DNA of 64,000 nt from Anaerolineae bacterium (GTDB lineage: Bacteria > Chloroflexota > Anaerolineae > Promineifilales > Promineifilaceae), in the NCBI GenBank assembly GCA_030425205.1, contig JAUIAP010000012.1, forward strand, positions 1 to 64,000. The letters are read 5' to 3'. Below the pieces are notes generated by a model that ran no database searches, had not been told where the DNA came from, and saw nothing but the letters and a program-made list of their open reading frames with translations. The first letter of the stretch is position 1; every line of letters starts with the position of its first letter. Below are positions 33,872 to 42,976 of the stretch, in pieces. The translations under genes were made by a program, and so were the position numbers.

Positions 33872-34516
33872 ATGGTTCATTTTCCCTTTCTCGAACAAAA
33901 CTTCGCGTTGCTTCCCCATCCAGCCCTATTTTGGCGGGAGCGCAACACGTTAGTTGTCACAGATATTCATTTTGGCAAGGCGGCGACATTTCGGGCGCAG
34001 GGGGTCGGGTTGCCAGCAGGGGGCACAGCGCACAATTTGGCACGACTCTCCGCAGCCCTTCAGCACACCAAAGCGGAACGATTACTCATTTTAGGGGATT
34101 TACTACACGCAAAACTTGGCAGATCTGCATCGGTCATCGAGAAAGTGACGGCATGGCGCAACGAATTCGCGCAACTGACGGTCGATGTCGTTTTAGGTAA
34201 TCACGACAGCCATGCGGGAAAGCCACCCGTTGAATGGCGCATGAACACGATGGAGGAGCTGATCGAGCACCCGTTCGTGTGGCGGCATGTGCCGAGCGAC
34301 TCGGACGCGGGGTATGTTATCGCAGGTCATGTTCATCCCGCCGTCGTCTTGCGCGGAGGTGGCGAACGGCTAAAGGTGGGGTGCTTCTATTTCGGCCGAA
34401 ATCATGCCATTCTGCCCGCATTTGGCGACTTTACGGGATACGGTATCGTGCGACCCAAAGTTGGTGATCACGTTTTTGCCATTGCAGAACAGGAAGTCAT
34501 TGAGATAACCGCCTGA
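33872..34516 (+). CDS. pdeM: Ligase-associated calcineurin-like phosphoesterase (LEEP Pe, PdeM-type)
   Basis: A 214-residue metallophosphoesterase. Two-metal site motifs are complete: DIHFGK (Asp31, His33), GDLLHAK (Asp76), GNHDSH (109-114) and GHVHPA (152-157). The GDLLH and FGKAATFRA patterns are diagnostic for the ligase-associated endonuclease/phosphoesterase branch. It closes the four-gene cassette in the typical order. Possible role is removal of blocking groups or 3'-phosphates before ligation (family inference). Confidence 0.92.
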   Translation: MVHFPFLEQNFALLPHPALFWRERNTLVVTDIHFGKAATFRAQGVGLPAGGTAHNLARLSAALQHTKAERLLILGDLLHAKLGRSASVIEKVTAWRNEFAQLTVDVVLGNHDSHAGKPPVEWRMNTMEELIEHPFVWRHVPSDSDAGYVIAGHVHPAVVLRGGGERLKVGCFYFGRNHAILPAFGDFTGYGIVRPKVGDHVFAIAEQEVIEITA

Positions 34517-34808
34517 AATTTTCCTCAGCTGATTGAGCTATTGTTTGATCATGAACACCTAGAACTATTGCAAGGTCAAAATAAACGGGTAATCCGTATC
34601 CAATGATTTGTCGAGTTCCAAAAGCTAGGCGTTCCCATCAAACGCTATGGGTCGCTAAGCTATGCCCCCTGACAATATCTTTTTTTATACCTACTTCGTG
34701 GAGATCGGTACAGGTCAGGCCGACAGAGATGATCTATATTGCATGAATCTCAACGCAACCTATCGGGATGTGACCAAGCTGGTCGCGCTCCTATCAACCC
34801 TATCTACC
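34517..34808. other. Intergenic region with a possible gene remnant
   Basis: Read in one plus-strand frame, 34524-34665 gives a protein-like run (LIELLFDHEHLELLQGQ... then, after one stop, FVEFQKLGVPIKRYG), suggesting a decayed gene fragment of unknown family. Evidence is only the look of the translation; no family is recognised. Confidence 0.3.
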
Positions 34809-35762
34809 ATGACAAAAATCGGTTATACCCTTTCTAGCGAAGAACATTCTCCCAAGAAATTGTTGCAGTTAGCTCAAAAAGCAGAAGCAACTGGCTTCGA
34901 CTTTATCTCGATCTCTGACCACTACCATCCGTGGATCGATGCGCAGGGTAATTCTCCCTTTGTGTGGGGAATGTTGGGCGCGATCTCGCAGGTCACCAGC
35001 GATATTTTGGTCGGGGTCGGCGTGACTTGCCCAACGACACGCATCCATCCCGCTATCATCGCACAAGCGGCGGCAACGGCGGCGACGCTGCTCGAAGGTC
35101 GCTTTGTCTTTGGTGTGGGGACGGGCGAAAATCTCAACGAACACGTCTTGGGGGATCGCTGGCCACCCTATGACATTCGTTCAGCGATGTTGACCGAAGC
35201 TGTACATATCATTCGTGAGCTTTGGACAGGGGAAACGATCAGCTATTGGGGAGAATACTATGATGTGGAAGATGCGCGCATCTACACCTTGCCCGAACAA
35301 CTGCCGCCTATCATCGTCGCGGGCAGTGGGCCACAGGCGATTGAGCTGGCCGCTGAGATTGGGGATGGGTATTGGGGCTTGGCGCCCAAGCGGGCAGATA
35401 TCGAGCGATTTGAAAACGCAGGCGGTTCAGGGCCAAAATTTGGACAACTGCATATTTGCTATGCAGAGAGCGAGGAGCAGGCGCGGCAGACGGTTGCTGA
35501 AGTCTGGCCGAATACGGGGCTGATGGGTGAACTTTCGGCCGAATTGCGCACCCCCACCCACTTTGAACAAGCGGTCAAGCCGCTCACAACGGAACACATT
35601 ACCAAAGACATCTCTTGCGGCCCCGATGTCGATGCACACTTGGAACAGATTCAAAAGTTTATCGATGCGGGATACGACCACGTTTACATCCACCAAATCG
35701 GCCCTGATCAAGCGTCGTTTTTTGATGTGTGGGAGCGCGAATTGCGTCCTGCATTGAAGTAG
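34809..35762 (+). CDS. F420-dependent luciferase-like oxidoreductase (G6PD-related family)
   Basis: A 317-residue TIM-barrel LLM-class enzyme. Start MTKIGYTLSSEEHSPKKLLQLAQKAE and SISDHYHPW, VGVGVTCPTTRIHPAIIAQAAATAATLLEGR, VFGVGTGENLNEHVLG, and LPPIIVAGSG match the F420-dependent subgroup related to glucose-6-phosphate dehydrogenases rather than FMN luciferases. It would transfer hydride to or from coenzyme F420 on an unknown substrate. The frame extends upstream to 34662, but family alignment supports 34809; no good ribosome site is visible at either. Confidence 0.87.
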   Translation: MTKIGYTLSSEEHSPKKLLQLAQKAEATGFDFISISDHYHPWIDAQGNSPFVWGMLGAISQVTSDILVGVGVTCPTTRIHPAIIAQAAATAATLLEGRFVFGVGTGENLNEHVLGDRWPPYDIRSAMLTEAVHIIRELWTGETISYWGEYYDVEDARIYTLPEQLPPIIVAGSGPQAIELAAEIGDGYWGLAPKRADIERFENAGGSGPKFGQLHICYAESEEQARQTVAEVWPNTGLMGELSAELRTPTHFEQAVKPLTTEHITKDISCGPDVDAHLEQIQKFIDAGYDHVYIHQIGPDQASFFDVWERELRPALK

Positions 35763-35771
35763 TGAGGTTTT

Positions 35772-36233
35772 ATGCGTCAACAAATCTTTGTTCTCTTCCT
35801 TCTATTTTTAGGCATCGGTTGTCGTCAAGCAGTCGAAAGCGATCCGATCAGCTTTCCCTACACGCTTGCAGATGACACTAAGATTGCGGCAATAATCGAT
35901 TCGGCCGAAGAAAACGGATCTCCTGACTGGCAGATTTCAGTCACCTGCAAACAGGCACAGAGTGATATTTCCCTGATCGAAGTCGCCGTTGACAAAGGGG
36001 ACGAGAACAACACAGGCAGATTGGAGCCGCCAGCCAATGGTGTCTCATTGTCCTGTGAGCCAGGAACAACCCTCCTAACTCATACGGCACCACTGAATGA
36101 TATTGCCGTGGGCGACGACGTAGAGGTTACGTTGACCGTGCAGTTTGAGAGCGGTAGTTTTGTACGAGCGCGACCGTTTACCCGCACGGAAAGTGGTTGG
36201 AGATTAGGGGCATCAGCTACGTCAGATGGATAA
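35772..36233 (+). CDS. Small lipoprotein, unknown function
   Basis: A 153-residue secreted lipoprotein with signal MRQQIFVLFLLFLGIGCRQ (lipobox LGIGC). The mature part is a beta-rich Asp/Glu/Thr domain with two Cys (VTCKQA and LSCEPG) that might pair. TGAGG precedes the ATG, 9 bp after the oxidoreductase stop, so it may be co-transcribed. Not assigned to any family. Confidence 0.7.
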   Translation: MRQQIFVLFLLFLGIGCRQAVESDPISFPYTLADDTKIAAIIDSAEENGSPDWQISVTCKQAQSDISLIEVAVDKGDENNTGRLEPPANGVSLSCEPGTTLLTHTAPLNDIAVGDDVEVTLTVQFESGSFVRARPFTRTESGWRLGASATSDG

Positions 36234-36258
36234 ACGATACACTGCCAACTGCCTTTGT

Positions 36259-36819
36259 TCACTCACTGGACGGCTCATAAAGCATCTCCCGAACGTCCTC
36301 ATCATCAACATCCGGGTCGATCAGGGCGATTAAATTGCGAATGGCATAGTAGAGCATGATGGCGACGGAAACGAGTACCCCTGCGAGTAAGGCCGAAAGC
36401 GAGATGACGCTGTAGTAGATCGCTTCGTACCAGCCCGCGGGCACGCTGTCACTTTGGCTAATTGGTACGCTGCAAAGCACGAGCAATGAGGTGGCAAATA
36501 TAAATGTGCCCGTCGTGATCAGGGCGGTCAGCTTGATGCGCTGATAGAACGTTCCCGTGATCTGCGCGTCAATCGTGTAAGAGAAGCTGATGAGCGTTAG
36601 CATCAATGCCAAAATCGTCGCCGTCACGGTCATAACGGCCGAGGTCAGAAAGCGCACGGACGGCATGGCATTCTCAATCAGCTCACGGGCCTCATAGGGT
36701 GAGACGCGACCGCTAATAAAGACGCCACTTGCGATTAACGCAGTCGTTAACACACTGCCGATCAGCGTGTGTCGTTTATCACGATGAAAGATGGAGCTTT
36801 GGTGCGAGCGGTTTTTCAT
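36259..36819 (-). CDS. DUF2254-like polytopic membrane protein (short form)
   Basis: A 186-residue membrane protein with four hydrophobic helices (LIGSVLTTALIASGVFISG; FLTSAVMTVTATILALMLTLISFSY; LITTGTFIFATSLLVLCS; AIYYSVISLSALLAGVLVSVAIMLYYAI) and an acidic tail. The SFSYTIDAQITG and FYQRIKLT region recalls DUF2254 proteins, which are usually over 400 residues with a large soluble C-terminal part absent here. Start at 36819 (MKNRSHQSS) chosen over 36942 because the longer N-terminus does not look like protein of this family. Converges with the small lipoprotein gene. Confidence 0.6.
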   Translation of the reverse strand: MKNRSHQSSIFHRDKRHTLIGSVLTTALIASGVFISGRVSPYEARELIENAMPSVRFLTSAVMTVTATILALMLTLISFSYTIDAQITGTFYQRIKLTALITTGTFIFATSLLVLCSVPISQSDSVPAGWYEAIYYSVISLSALLAGVLVSVAIMLYYAIRNLIALIDPDVDDEDVREMLYEPSSE

Positions 36820-36986
36820 CGCAATGATGATAACGTCAATCGCGCAAAAGTGACCATGAATAGACAGGGTTGTGTACCCTCTGCCCTGTCTACAGCATTT
36901 GACGTAAGCCAAGATCGGAAAATCGGCCGATTCTCCCCACAAACCTTTCTGCTATTCTGTTTTGAAACCACCATCGAGACAGAATC

Positions 36987-37184
36987 ATGAACCCGACCGT
37001 TGCGACATGCCCAACCTGTGACCACACCATCAACCACATCCACCCCCTGCGGCTGTCGCAACTTCTAAAATGCGCCTATTGTGGTGAAATAGTGATTGTC
37101 ATACAACGCGATCCCCTGACGTTTGCCCGCGCATTTGATACATTTGAACATCATGACAAACGAACTCGCCAAACTCGACATTGA
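36987..37184 (+). CDS. Small zinc-ribbon protein, LysW-like
   Basis: A 65-residue protein with two CxxC knuckles, CPTC (8-11) and CAYC (29-32), then GEIVIVIQRDPLTFARAFD, which follows the LysW/zinc-ribbon pattern in which the second knuckle leads into a short beta strand and an acidic tail. Here the acidic C-terminal of LysW (EDWGE) is missing, so it is not an amino-group carrier protein. The last 32 bp overlap the start of the sensor kinase gene. A role in that signalling pair is possible. Confidence 0.55.
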   Translation: MNPTVATCPTCDHTINHIHPLRLSQLLKCAYCGEIVIVIQRDPLTFARAFDTFEHHDKRTRQTRH

Positions 37185-38655
37185 TAATCAGCAAGCATCG
37201 GCCGTTGTGCTGCTCGATACGCAGTTAACGCTGATCGACCACAATCGCTCATGGTTGCGCTATATCGACACATCGGCCGATTCCGTCATCGGTAAACATC
37301 TCTATGAGTTGCTGCCTACTTCGCAAGAGGTAATTCGGCCGATGATTGAACAAGCATTGGAGGGGCAGGAGAGTCATGAGAAAAATCTCGGTCTGACTGT
37401 GCGCGACAACACCGTTTACTGGGATATGACGTTGGAGCCACAGCACGACACTGGCGGCAACGTCACCGCCGTGCTGCTCGTCGCCTATGCGATCACGGAA
37501 GAGACGCTGCTACGCCAACTGCTGGAGCGGCGCGTCGATGATCGCACGCGCAAGCTTGAAGCACTCTACGCTATCGCCAACATCGCAGCTGATGTGCATG
37601 ATTTGAACAGTGCCTTGCAAACCTGTTTGCAACACGTTTTGCTGGCGGTCGATGGGTCGGCGGGGATGATCCATTTGGTTGAGCGTGATCGCCTAAATCC
37701 AGTCGCGCAAATTGGGCTGGATGAGGCATTGGTCGGAGAGATTTCGGTAGAGTCTGGTCTGATCGGCTGGACAGTGCAGAACAGACAGCCGCTCGTCGTC
37801 AGCGACATGCGGCTCGACCCCCGCACGCCGTCCGCGCTACGCGAGAGCGAGATGATCGCCTATGCCGCCATCCCCATGCAGCCCAAAGAGCAGGTGCTGG
37901 GCGTGTTGAGCATCTTCCGCGACAGCAGTCAGCGCATCACCGATGCAGATGTAGAGCTACTCGTCTCCGTTGCCGAGCAGGTCGGCAGTCTGATTCAGCT
38001 GTTCCATTTACAGCAGGAGAATTCGCGCCTTTTGGTGCAAGAGGAACGCACGCGCATCGCCCATCAACTGCATGATGCGGTGACGCAATCGCTCTACAGC
38101 TTGACACTCTTTGCGGGAGCCGTGCAGCAATATGCAGCCAACGGTGAACTTGAAAAGGGGTTGCCATATATTCAGCGCATCCAACATTCAGCCCAGCAAG
38201 CGCTCAAGGAGATGCGCCTCTTGTTGCACAATTTGCGGCCGACGGCGCTGGAAAATGAAGGGCTCGTTGAGGCGTTACGCCAGCGTATCAACGCCGTCGA
38301 ACGGCGCGCCAACGTGCAGGGACAAGTCATCACCAAATCGGAGCTCGATCTCCCCACTTCTATCGAAGAAACGTTATACTACATCGCCAACGAAGCGTTG
38401 AATAACGCGCTCAAACACGCCCGTGCTGAACGAGTCCTCGTGATGCTGGAGCAGTCTGAGAGCTATGTCACGATGACGGTCAGTGATGATGGTGTCGGGT
38501 TTGAGCTAAACGAGGCAAAAAAGAGTGGCGGCATGGGACTTTCCAGCATCCGCGACCGCACAAAAAAGCGCGGCGGCACGCTCACCATTGAGTCTTCCCC
38601 TAAACAGGGAACGACCATCGTCGTGACGTTGCCACTTGATGAATTAAGTCAGTAA
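37153..38655 (+). CDS. Soluble PAS-GAF sensor histidine kinase (HisKA_3 type)
   Basis: A 500-residue cytoplasmic kinase without membrane helices. A PAS domain at about 15-125 (VVLLDTQLTLIDHNRSWLRYI...ETLLRQLLERR), a coiled linker, a GAF domain at about 140-290 (MIHLVERDRLNPVAQIGL, VSDMRLDPRTPSALRESEMIAYAAIPM), HisKA_3 (RIAHQLHDAVTQSLYSL) and HATPase (NEALNNALKHA, DDGVGFEL, GGMGLSSIRDR). Start ATG 37153 (MTNELAKLD) overlaps the zinc-ribbon gene; the earlier ATG at 37123 is less likely. Catalytic region is almost the same as in the 15903-17840 kinase. Followed 110 bp later by its NarL regulator, with a repeat element between. Confidence 0.92.
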   Translation: MTNELAKLDIDNQQASAVVLLDTQLTLIDHNRSWLRYIDTSADSVIGKHLYELLPTSQEVIRPMIEQALEGQESHEKNLGLTVRDNTVYWDMTLEPQHDTGGNVTAVLLVAYAITEETLLRQLLERRVDDRTRKLEALYAIANIAADVHDLNSALQTCLQHVLLAVDGSAGMIHLVERDRLNPVAQIGLDEALVGEISVESGLIGWTVQNRQPLVVSDMRLDPRTPSALRESEMIAYAAIPMQPKEQVLGVLSIFRDSSQRITDADVELLVSVAEQVGSLIQLFHLQQENSRLLVQEERTRIAHQLHDAVTQSLYSLTLFAGAVQQYAANGELEKGLPYIQRIQHSAQQALKEMRLLLHNLRPTALENEGLVEALRQRINAVERRANVQGQVITKSELDLPTSIEETLYYIANEALNNALKHARAERVLVMLEQSESYVTMTVSDDGVGFELNEAKKSGGMGLSSIRDRTKKRGGTLTIESSPKQGTTIVVTLPLDELSQ

Positions 38656-38670
38656 ATTGCTTTTATTTGT

Positions 38671-38758
38671 GGCTAGTTGCTGGTTGCTAGTCGCTAGTAA
38701 GAAAAGGTGCAATTCAACAATTTTCTTACTAGCCACTACCCACTACCTTCTAGCCACT
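38671..38758. repeat. Fold-back of CTAGTTGCTAGT-type heptamer repeats
   Basis: Left arm GGCTAGTTGCTGGTTGCTAG...CTAGTAAGAAAA, right arm TTTTCTTACTAGCC...CTAGCC. The inner 13 bp (GCTAGTAAGAAAA) are perfectly complementary, the outer parts diverged. Lies between the kinase and its regulator. Same style of element as at 3413-3454, 9446-9753 and 60241-60297. Confidence 0.75.
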
Positions 38759-38765
38759 TCTCCCC

Positions 38766-39410
38766 ATGATTAAAGTTTTTCAAGCAGATGACCACGCCAT
38801 TGTGCGCGAAGGGATGGAAGCCCTGATCGCGGCGACACCTGATATGGCGTTTGTCGGCGCGGCGAGTGACGGTGAGGAGGCGGTTGAGCGTGTTTTAGCG
38901 CTACGCCCCGACGTGATTTTGCTCGATTTGCAGATGCCAAAGAAGACGGGCATTGAGGCATTGCGCGACATCAAAGCCGCATGGCCAGAGGCAAAGGTGC
39001 TCGTCATCACCAGCTTTAGCAGTGACCGTCATCTCTTTCCCGCGATTCGGGCCGGTGCGCTCGGCTATCTGCTCAAAGATGCGACCCCCAGCGAAATTCA
39101 ACAGGCGATACGCAACGTTCATCTCGGTCAATCGACGCTCGACCCGTCGATTGCAACGCGCGTTTTGCAAGAGATGATGCGTGCCAATGATGAACTGCCC
39201 GATAACCGGCCGACTGAACGCGAAACGGAGATTCTCAAGCTGATCGCGCACGGCTACAGCAATGACGAAATCGGCGAACAGCTCCATATCACTGAACGCA
39301 CCGTGCGCACGCATGTGAGCAATATCCTCGCCAAGCTACATCTCAATAACCGCACACAGGCTGCCCTCTATGCGCTGCGCGAAGGGATCGCGTCGCTGGA
39401 CGAGCGGTAA
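38766..39410 (+). CDS. NarL/LuxR-type response regulator
   Basis: A 214-residue regulator with receiver (DD at 8-9, Asp54 in ILLDLQMPK, LLKD near 104) and LuxR HTH (TERETEILKLIAHGYSNDEIGEQLHITERTVRTHVSNILAKL). It is a clear paralogue of the 15259-15906 regulator: both begin MI.VFQADDH and end RTQA.LYALR.GIASLD. Pairs with the kinase at 37153-38655. Targets unknown; the following heat-shock-type block is a possible target by proximity only. Confidence 0.94.
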   Translation: MIKVFQADDHAIVREGMEALIAATPDMAFVGAASDGEEAVERVLALRPDVILLDLQMPKKTGIEALRDIKAAWPEAKVLVITSFSSDRHLFPAIRAGALGYLLKDATPSEIQQAIRNVHLGQSTLDPSIATRVLQEMMRANDELPDNRPTERETEILKLIAHGYSNDEIGEQLHITERTVRTHVSNILAKLHLNNRTQAALYALREGIASLDER

Positions 39411-39630
39411 CGCTCTCGATTACAACATTTGTCGTAGTCAGAGTTACAGCGAAAAGCCGTTTTGGACAGCCCCCCATTCCGCTATCCTATGGGTATAAAT
39501 TGATACGGCAAAAACGCCGTCAGTCACAAACGAACATTAGGACGTGTAAAGTCACATAATCATCATTGCAAATAGCGTTTTGTTGACGGCGGCGTTTTCG
39601 GTCGAATCAGAATGACTGGAGGTGATGTGT

Positions 39631-40164
39631 ATGACAACTTTAGCTCGTTGGAATCCATACACCGAACAATCGACGATGCAGTACAACATTGACCGTATTT
39701 TCGACAGCTTTTGGTCAGATTGGAATGTGTCGCCCATCGGCAATGGATTTGCCCAACACACTTTTGACATCGACTTGAGTGAGAAAGATGACGAATATGT
39801 CATCAAGGCGACCTTGCCCGGCTTAAAGCCAGAAGAGATCGATATCGCCATTCACGACGATGTGTTGACGATCAGCGGTGAAACTAAGCACGAAAATCAG
39901 CGTGAAGAGCAGCAGTATGTCACCCGCGAACGCAGCTATGGATCATTTATGCGTCGGATTGTTTTACCAACGCCCATTCATGATAGTACAGCAGACGCAA
40001 CGCTTAATAATGGCGTATTGACGATTCGTCTTCCCAAGAGTGGCGAAAGCAAGAGCCGTGTGCGCCATCTGAAAGTTGAGAAAAATGGACAGCACGGCAA
40101 ATTAAACCTGATTGAACGTTTGAAAAGCGCGCTCCCGTTGCCCAAGCGCGAGAAATCTAAATAA
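39631..40164 (+). CDS. Hsp20/alpha-crystallin small heat-shock protein
   Basis: A 177-residue holdase chaperone. The alpha-crystallin domain is clear: FDIDLSEKDDEYVIKATLPGLKPEEIDIAIHDDVLTISGE, YGSFMRRIVLP, and NGVLTIRLPK. The tail is longer than usual (about 35 residues, basic, LKSALPLPKREKSK). ATG 39631 is preceded by GGAGG; two upstream in-frame starts (39622 GTG, 39625 ATG) are too close to that site. Forms a tandem with the next Hsp20. Confidence 0.93.
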   Translation: MTTLARWNPYTEQSTMQYNIDRIFDSFWSDWNVSPIGNGFAQHTFDIDLSEKDDEYVIKATLPGLKPEEIDIAIHDDVLTISGETKHENQREEQQYVTRERSYGSFMRRIVLPTPIHDSTADATLNNGVLTIRLPKSGESKSRVRHLKVEKNGQHGKLNLIERLKSALPLPKREKSK

Positions 40165-40207
40165 GGGCAATCACGAAACCAAAACATAGACACGGAGGAT
40201 TAAAACC

Positions 40208-40684
40208 ATGAGTACAATGATTCGTTGGAACCCTGTTCGAGAGATTACCCGAATGCAACGTGACCTTGATCGCATGTTTGATTCGGTTTACAACAGCAAC
40301 GGCGGCAGTTCTGTCAGCAACTGGGGATTGCCTCTCGATGTTTCTGAAACCGAAGATCAATTCCAAGTCGTCGCCTCTGTTCCCGGCATGAACGTCGATG
40401 ATCTCGACATCACCTTTGCCGACAACGTGCTGACCATTCGCGGTGAGTACAAATACGAGAACGAAGAAGAGAATGAAGGCACGAAGTATCACATCCGCGA
40501 ACGTCGCGTCGGCAGCTTTGCACGCAGCATCAACCTGCCCGTGATGGTCAATGCGGACGAGATCGACGCCGACTACACCGATGGTGTGTTGACGCTCAAT
40601 GTGCCAAAAGCGGAAGAGGTCAAGCCGCGCCGCATCCAAGTTCGCGCGCACAGCAACGGCAAACAACAGGTAATCGAAGGCTAA
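40208..40684 (+). CDS. Hsp20/alpha-crystallin small heat-shock protein
   Basis: A 158-residue second small heat-shock protein: LPLDVSETEDQFQVVASVPGMNVDDLDITFADNVLTIRGEYK, GSFARSINLPVMV and DGVLTLNVPKAEE. It resembles its neighbour at 39631-40164 in the first ten residues (RWNP motif) but the crystallin domains have diverged, so the duplication is old. A strong GGAGG site precedes the ATG and a terminator follows at 40711-40740. Confidence 0.95.
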   Translation: MSTMIRWNPVREITRMQRDLDRMFDSVYNSNGGSSVSNWGLPLDVSETEDQFQVVASVPGMNVDDLDITFADNVLTIRGEYKYENEEENEGTKYHIRERRVGSFARSINLPVMVNADEIDADYTDGVLTLNVPKAEEVKPRRIQVRAHSNGKQQVIEG

Positions 40685-40710
40685 ATTTTTTGGCCGCCGA
40701 ATAGAACTAC

Positions 40711-40740
40711 AAAGGGCGTTAGCGGTTGCTAGCGCCCTTT
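40711..40740 (+). terminator. Hairpin terminator after the second Hsp20 gene
   Basis: Arms AAAGGGCGTTAGC and GCTAGCGCCCTTT (one G-T pair) with a 4-nt loop, starting 26 bp past the stop codon. Runs of A before and T at the end permit termination on both strands. Confidence 0.8.
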
Positions 40741-40779
40741 GCATTTCTTAGTGAGTAATCCGCATTTAAGGTCTGGCTA

Positions 40780-40818
40780 AGAAGCTGACAGGCTGAATAG
40801 CTGACAGGCTGACCAGCT
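40780..40818. repeat. Short tandem repeat of AGCTGACAGGCTGA
   Basis: Two copies of AGCTGACAGGCTGA separated by two bases, followed by a partial third (CCAGCT). Belongs with the other low-complexity intergenic repeats of this genome; no function seen. Confidence 0.65.
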
Positions 40819-40954
40819 ATTTTCAGAATCCATACAGCAAATGACGTACACAAGGTTAGACTAAAAAGACGTTACGCCGCTATCGTATTTGTACTATGCT
40901 GTAACATAAAATATCGACGGACGATTTAGACTCGCCCGTTGCATGAGGAAAATA

Positions 40955-41632
40955 ATGTATCCACGGACGAGATTGGATCCCCGCCTTGCGCGGGAAGTAG
41001 AAAGATTAGCGGCGCGTCAGGTGTCGGAAGTGAAGCGGGCAGCAATTGAGCAAATTGCGGGCTTTAAGCAACGCTTGGCACAGCTCGAGCGCGAAATCGA
41101 AATCGAGCGGTCTGAACAGACGCAGCAGCTTGCCCAGAAAGATGAAAAGATTGCGGCATTGGAAGCGGAGATGAAGCGGCTTCAGGCCGAAATAGAAGAG
41201 TTGGCAGCGGCGACTGCTGATGCGCAAAGCGATCTCCTGCGTCAACGTGCCGACTTAGACAATACGCGCAAACGCTTGGAGCGTACCTTTGGGCAGCGCG
41301 TCGAACATGCTAAAGAGGCGATGCTCGTCGATTTTATCGGTGTGATGGACAACTTAGAGTTAGCGCTGCGCCACGCAACGGATGAGGATAGTCAAATACG
41401 GGAAGGTGTTGAGGCGACGCTACGGCAGTGGCAGCAGACGTTGGAGGGGCATGGAATTCGGCCGATTATCGCCCAGAACCAACCCTTCGACCCTGAAATG
41501 CACGACGCAATCGCCAGCGTTCCGTCAGAAGACGCAGAACCCGACACCGTGATCCACGTCGAGCAGACAGGTTACACGTTGGGCGATAAGTTATTGCGTC
41601 CAGCACGTGTCATCGTGGCACAAGGGGGGTAA
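40955..41632 (+). CDS. grpE: GrpE nucleotide-exchange factor
   Basis: A 225-residue GrpE. A long N-terminal coiled coil (about 10-95, [19 protein letters not shown]...[13 protein letters not shown]) is followed by the usual [33 protein letters not shown], and C-terminal beta domain [21 protein letters not shown]. The coil is longer than average. ATG 40955 has GAGG 6 nt upstream; an earlier ATG at 40943 lies inside that site. DnaK, its partner, is not encoded in the window. It is 4 bp ahead of the DnaJ-type gene. Confidence 0.94.
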   Translation: MYPRTRLDPRLAREVERLAARQVSEVKRAAIEQIAGFKQRLAQLEREIEIERSEQTQQLAQKDEKIAALEAEMKRLQAEIEELAAATADAQSDLLRQRADLDNTRKRLERTFGQRVEHAKEAMLVDFIGVMDNLELALRHATDEDSQIREGVEATLRQWQQTLEGHGIRPIIAQNQPFDPEMHDAIASVPSEDAEPDTVIHVEQTGYTLGDKLLRPARVIVAQGG

Positions 41633-41636
41633 AACG

Positions 41637-42626
41637 ATGGAATATAAAGATTACTACAACATTTTAGGCGTGCCGAAGAATGCGGATGAGAAGGCAATTC
41701 GCAAAGCGTACCGCAAGCTGGCACGCAAATATCATCCCGATCTCAACCCAAACGACAGCGTGGCGGAAGAGAAATTTAAGGAGATCAATGAGGCACAGGA
41801 AGTGCTGATGGATGCGGAAAAGCGCAAGCTGTATGATAAATTTGGCGCACAGTGGGAGCAGTATCAACGCGCAGGTGTTGACCCGAATGCCCAAGATTGG
41901 TCACAATTCCGCCAGCGTCCACGCGGGGCACAGTCCCAATATCGCACCGTCTCGCCTGAAGAGTTTGAGGAGATGTTTGGCGGTGGTGGCGGCGGGGCTG
42001 GATTTAGCAGCTTCTTTGAGCAGATGTTTGGCGGCGGCCAAGCACGCGGCGCAGGTGGCTACGACGACGTTTTTACCCAGACACAAGCGCGTCCTCGCAG
42101 TCGGCGCGGTCAGGACATCGAGCATACCGTAACCGTCTCGCTGGAAGAGGCGTTTCACGGCACGACGCGCACGCTGCAATACGAAGACGGCAAAACGATT
42201 GATGCAAAAATTCCACGTGGCGTTGTTACGGGCTCAAAAATCCGTCTGAGCGGGCAAGGTGGCACTGGCTTAAACGCACAGGCGGGGGATCTCTTTCTGA
42301 TCGTTGAAGTTGAAGATCATCCACGCTTCGAGCGCGATGGCGACGACCTAAAAGTGAATATCCCCGTCGACTTGTACACCGCGCTGTTGGGCGGCAAGGC
42401 AGAGGTGCGGGCGTTACATCGCACCGTCAAGCTGTCGATTCCGGCCGAAACGCAGAATGGGAAGACGTTCAAGTTGCGCGGGTTAGGAATGCCAAAATTA
42501 CGCAATCCAGAGCAGAGTGGCGATCTGTACGCGACGGTGATGGTTGAACTGCCGCGCAATTTAAGTGATAAAGAGAAAGCACTAATCGGACAACTGCGCG
42601 ATTTGCGAGAGGGGGTGCGAGCATGA
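41637..42626 (+). CDS. cbpA: CbpA-type DnaJ co-chaperone
   Basis: A 329-residue J-domain protein without the zinc-finger domain, hence the CbpA/DjlA class. The J domain is [34 protein letters not shown] with HPD at 33-35; then a Gly-rich linker (about 106-155, [10 protein letters not shown]) and a C-terminal peptide-binding fold ([41 protein letters not shown]). AGGGGGG precedes the ATG. It would hand substrates to DnaK. The next gene is the CbpM partner, overlapping by ATGA. Confidence 0.92.
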   Translation: MEYKDYYNILGVPKNADEKAIRKAYRKLARKYHPDLNPNDSVAEEKFKEINEAQEVLMDAEKRKLYDKFGAQWEQYQRAGVDPNAQDWSQFRQRPRGAQSQYRTVSPEEFEEMFGGGGGGAGFSSFFEQMFGGGQARGAGGYDDVFTQTQARPRSRRGQDIEHTVTVSLEEAFHGTTRTLQYEDGKTIDAKIPRGVVTGSKIRLSGQGGTGLNAQAGDLFLIVEVEDHPRFERDGDDLKVNIPVDLYTALLGGKAEVRALHRTVKLSIPAETQNGKTFKLRGLGMPKLRNPEQSGDLYATVMVELPRNLSDKEKALIGQLRDLREGVRA

Positions 42627-42970
42627 GTGACTTGATGCAACAGATGGATGAATTGATGACGCGCACCCTTGCGATGCAGCAGGCGCGCATCGATGAGGCG
42701 TGGTTGGATTTGTGTGAGGAGGCGGGGTGGGTTGCGCCGAAAGACAGGCGCTACACCCCCCGCGACGTGCGCCGTCTCGCGCGCACCCGACGTCTGCGCG
42801 ACCATCTCGACCTAGATGAAAACGCGATCGACATCGTGCTGCACATGCGACGGCAAATCATTAACTTGCAGCGCGAAATGTCGCGTATGGAACAGCGTGA
42901 ACGCGCATTGCGTGATGAACTGCGCCGGCTCCAACTCTCGAATGCAATCGACGGATTTTTCGAGTTTTAA
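42623..42970 (+). CDS. cbpM: CbpM-like modulator of CbpA
   Basis: A 115-residue MerR-like protein of the CbpM family: [48 protein letters not shown] followed by a coiled coil ([22 protein letters not shown]). In E. coli CbpM binds the J domain of CbpA and blocks it. Co-translation by ATGA overlap with cbpA supports this pairing. Its first 25 residues are an extra amphipathic segment. Confidence 0.88.
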   Translation: MSDLMQQMDELMTRTLAMQQARIDEAWLDLCEEAGWVAPKDRRYTPRDVRRLARTRRLRDHLDLDENAIDIVLHMRRQIINLQREMSRMEQRERALRDELRRLQLSNAIDGFFEF

Positions 42971-42976
42971 CCATTG

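Noticed and set aside
34524-34665. Protein-like translation in the gap after pdeM
   Set aside because: Contains a stop, has no identifiable family, and is too short to call a pseudogene with confidence; listed only as intergenic content.
39420-39630. Possible CIRCE or sigma-32 promoter before the Hsp20 genes
   Set aside because: No TTAGCACTC/GAGTGCTAA pair and no convincing heat-shock -35/-10 set could be found.
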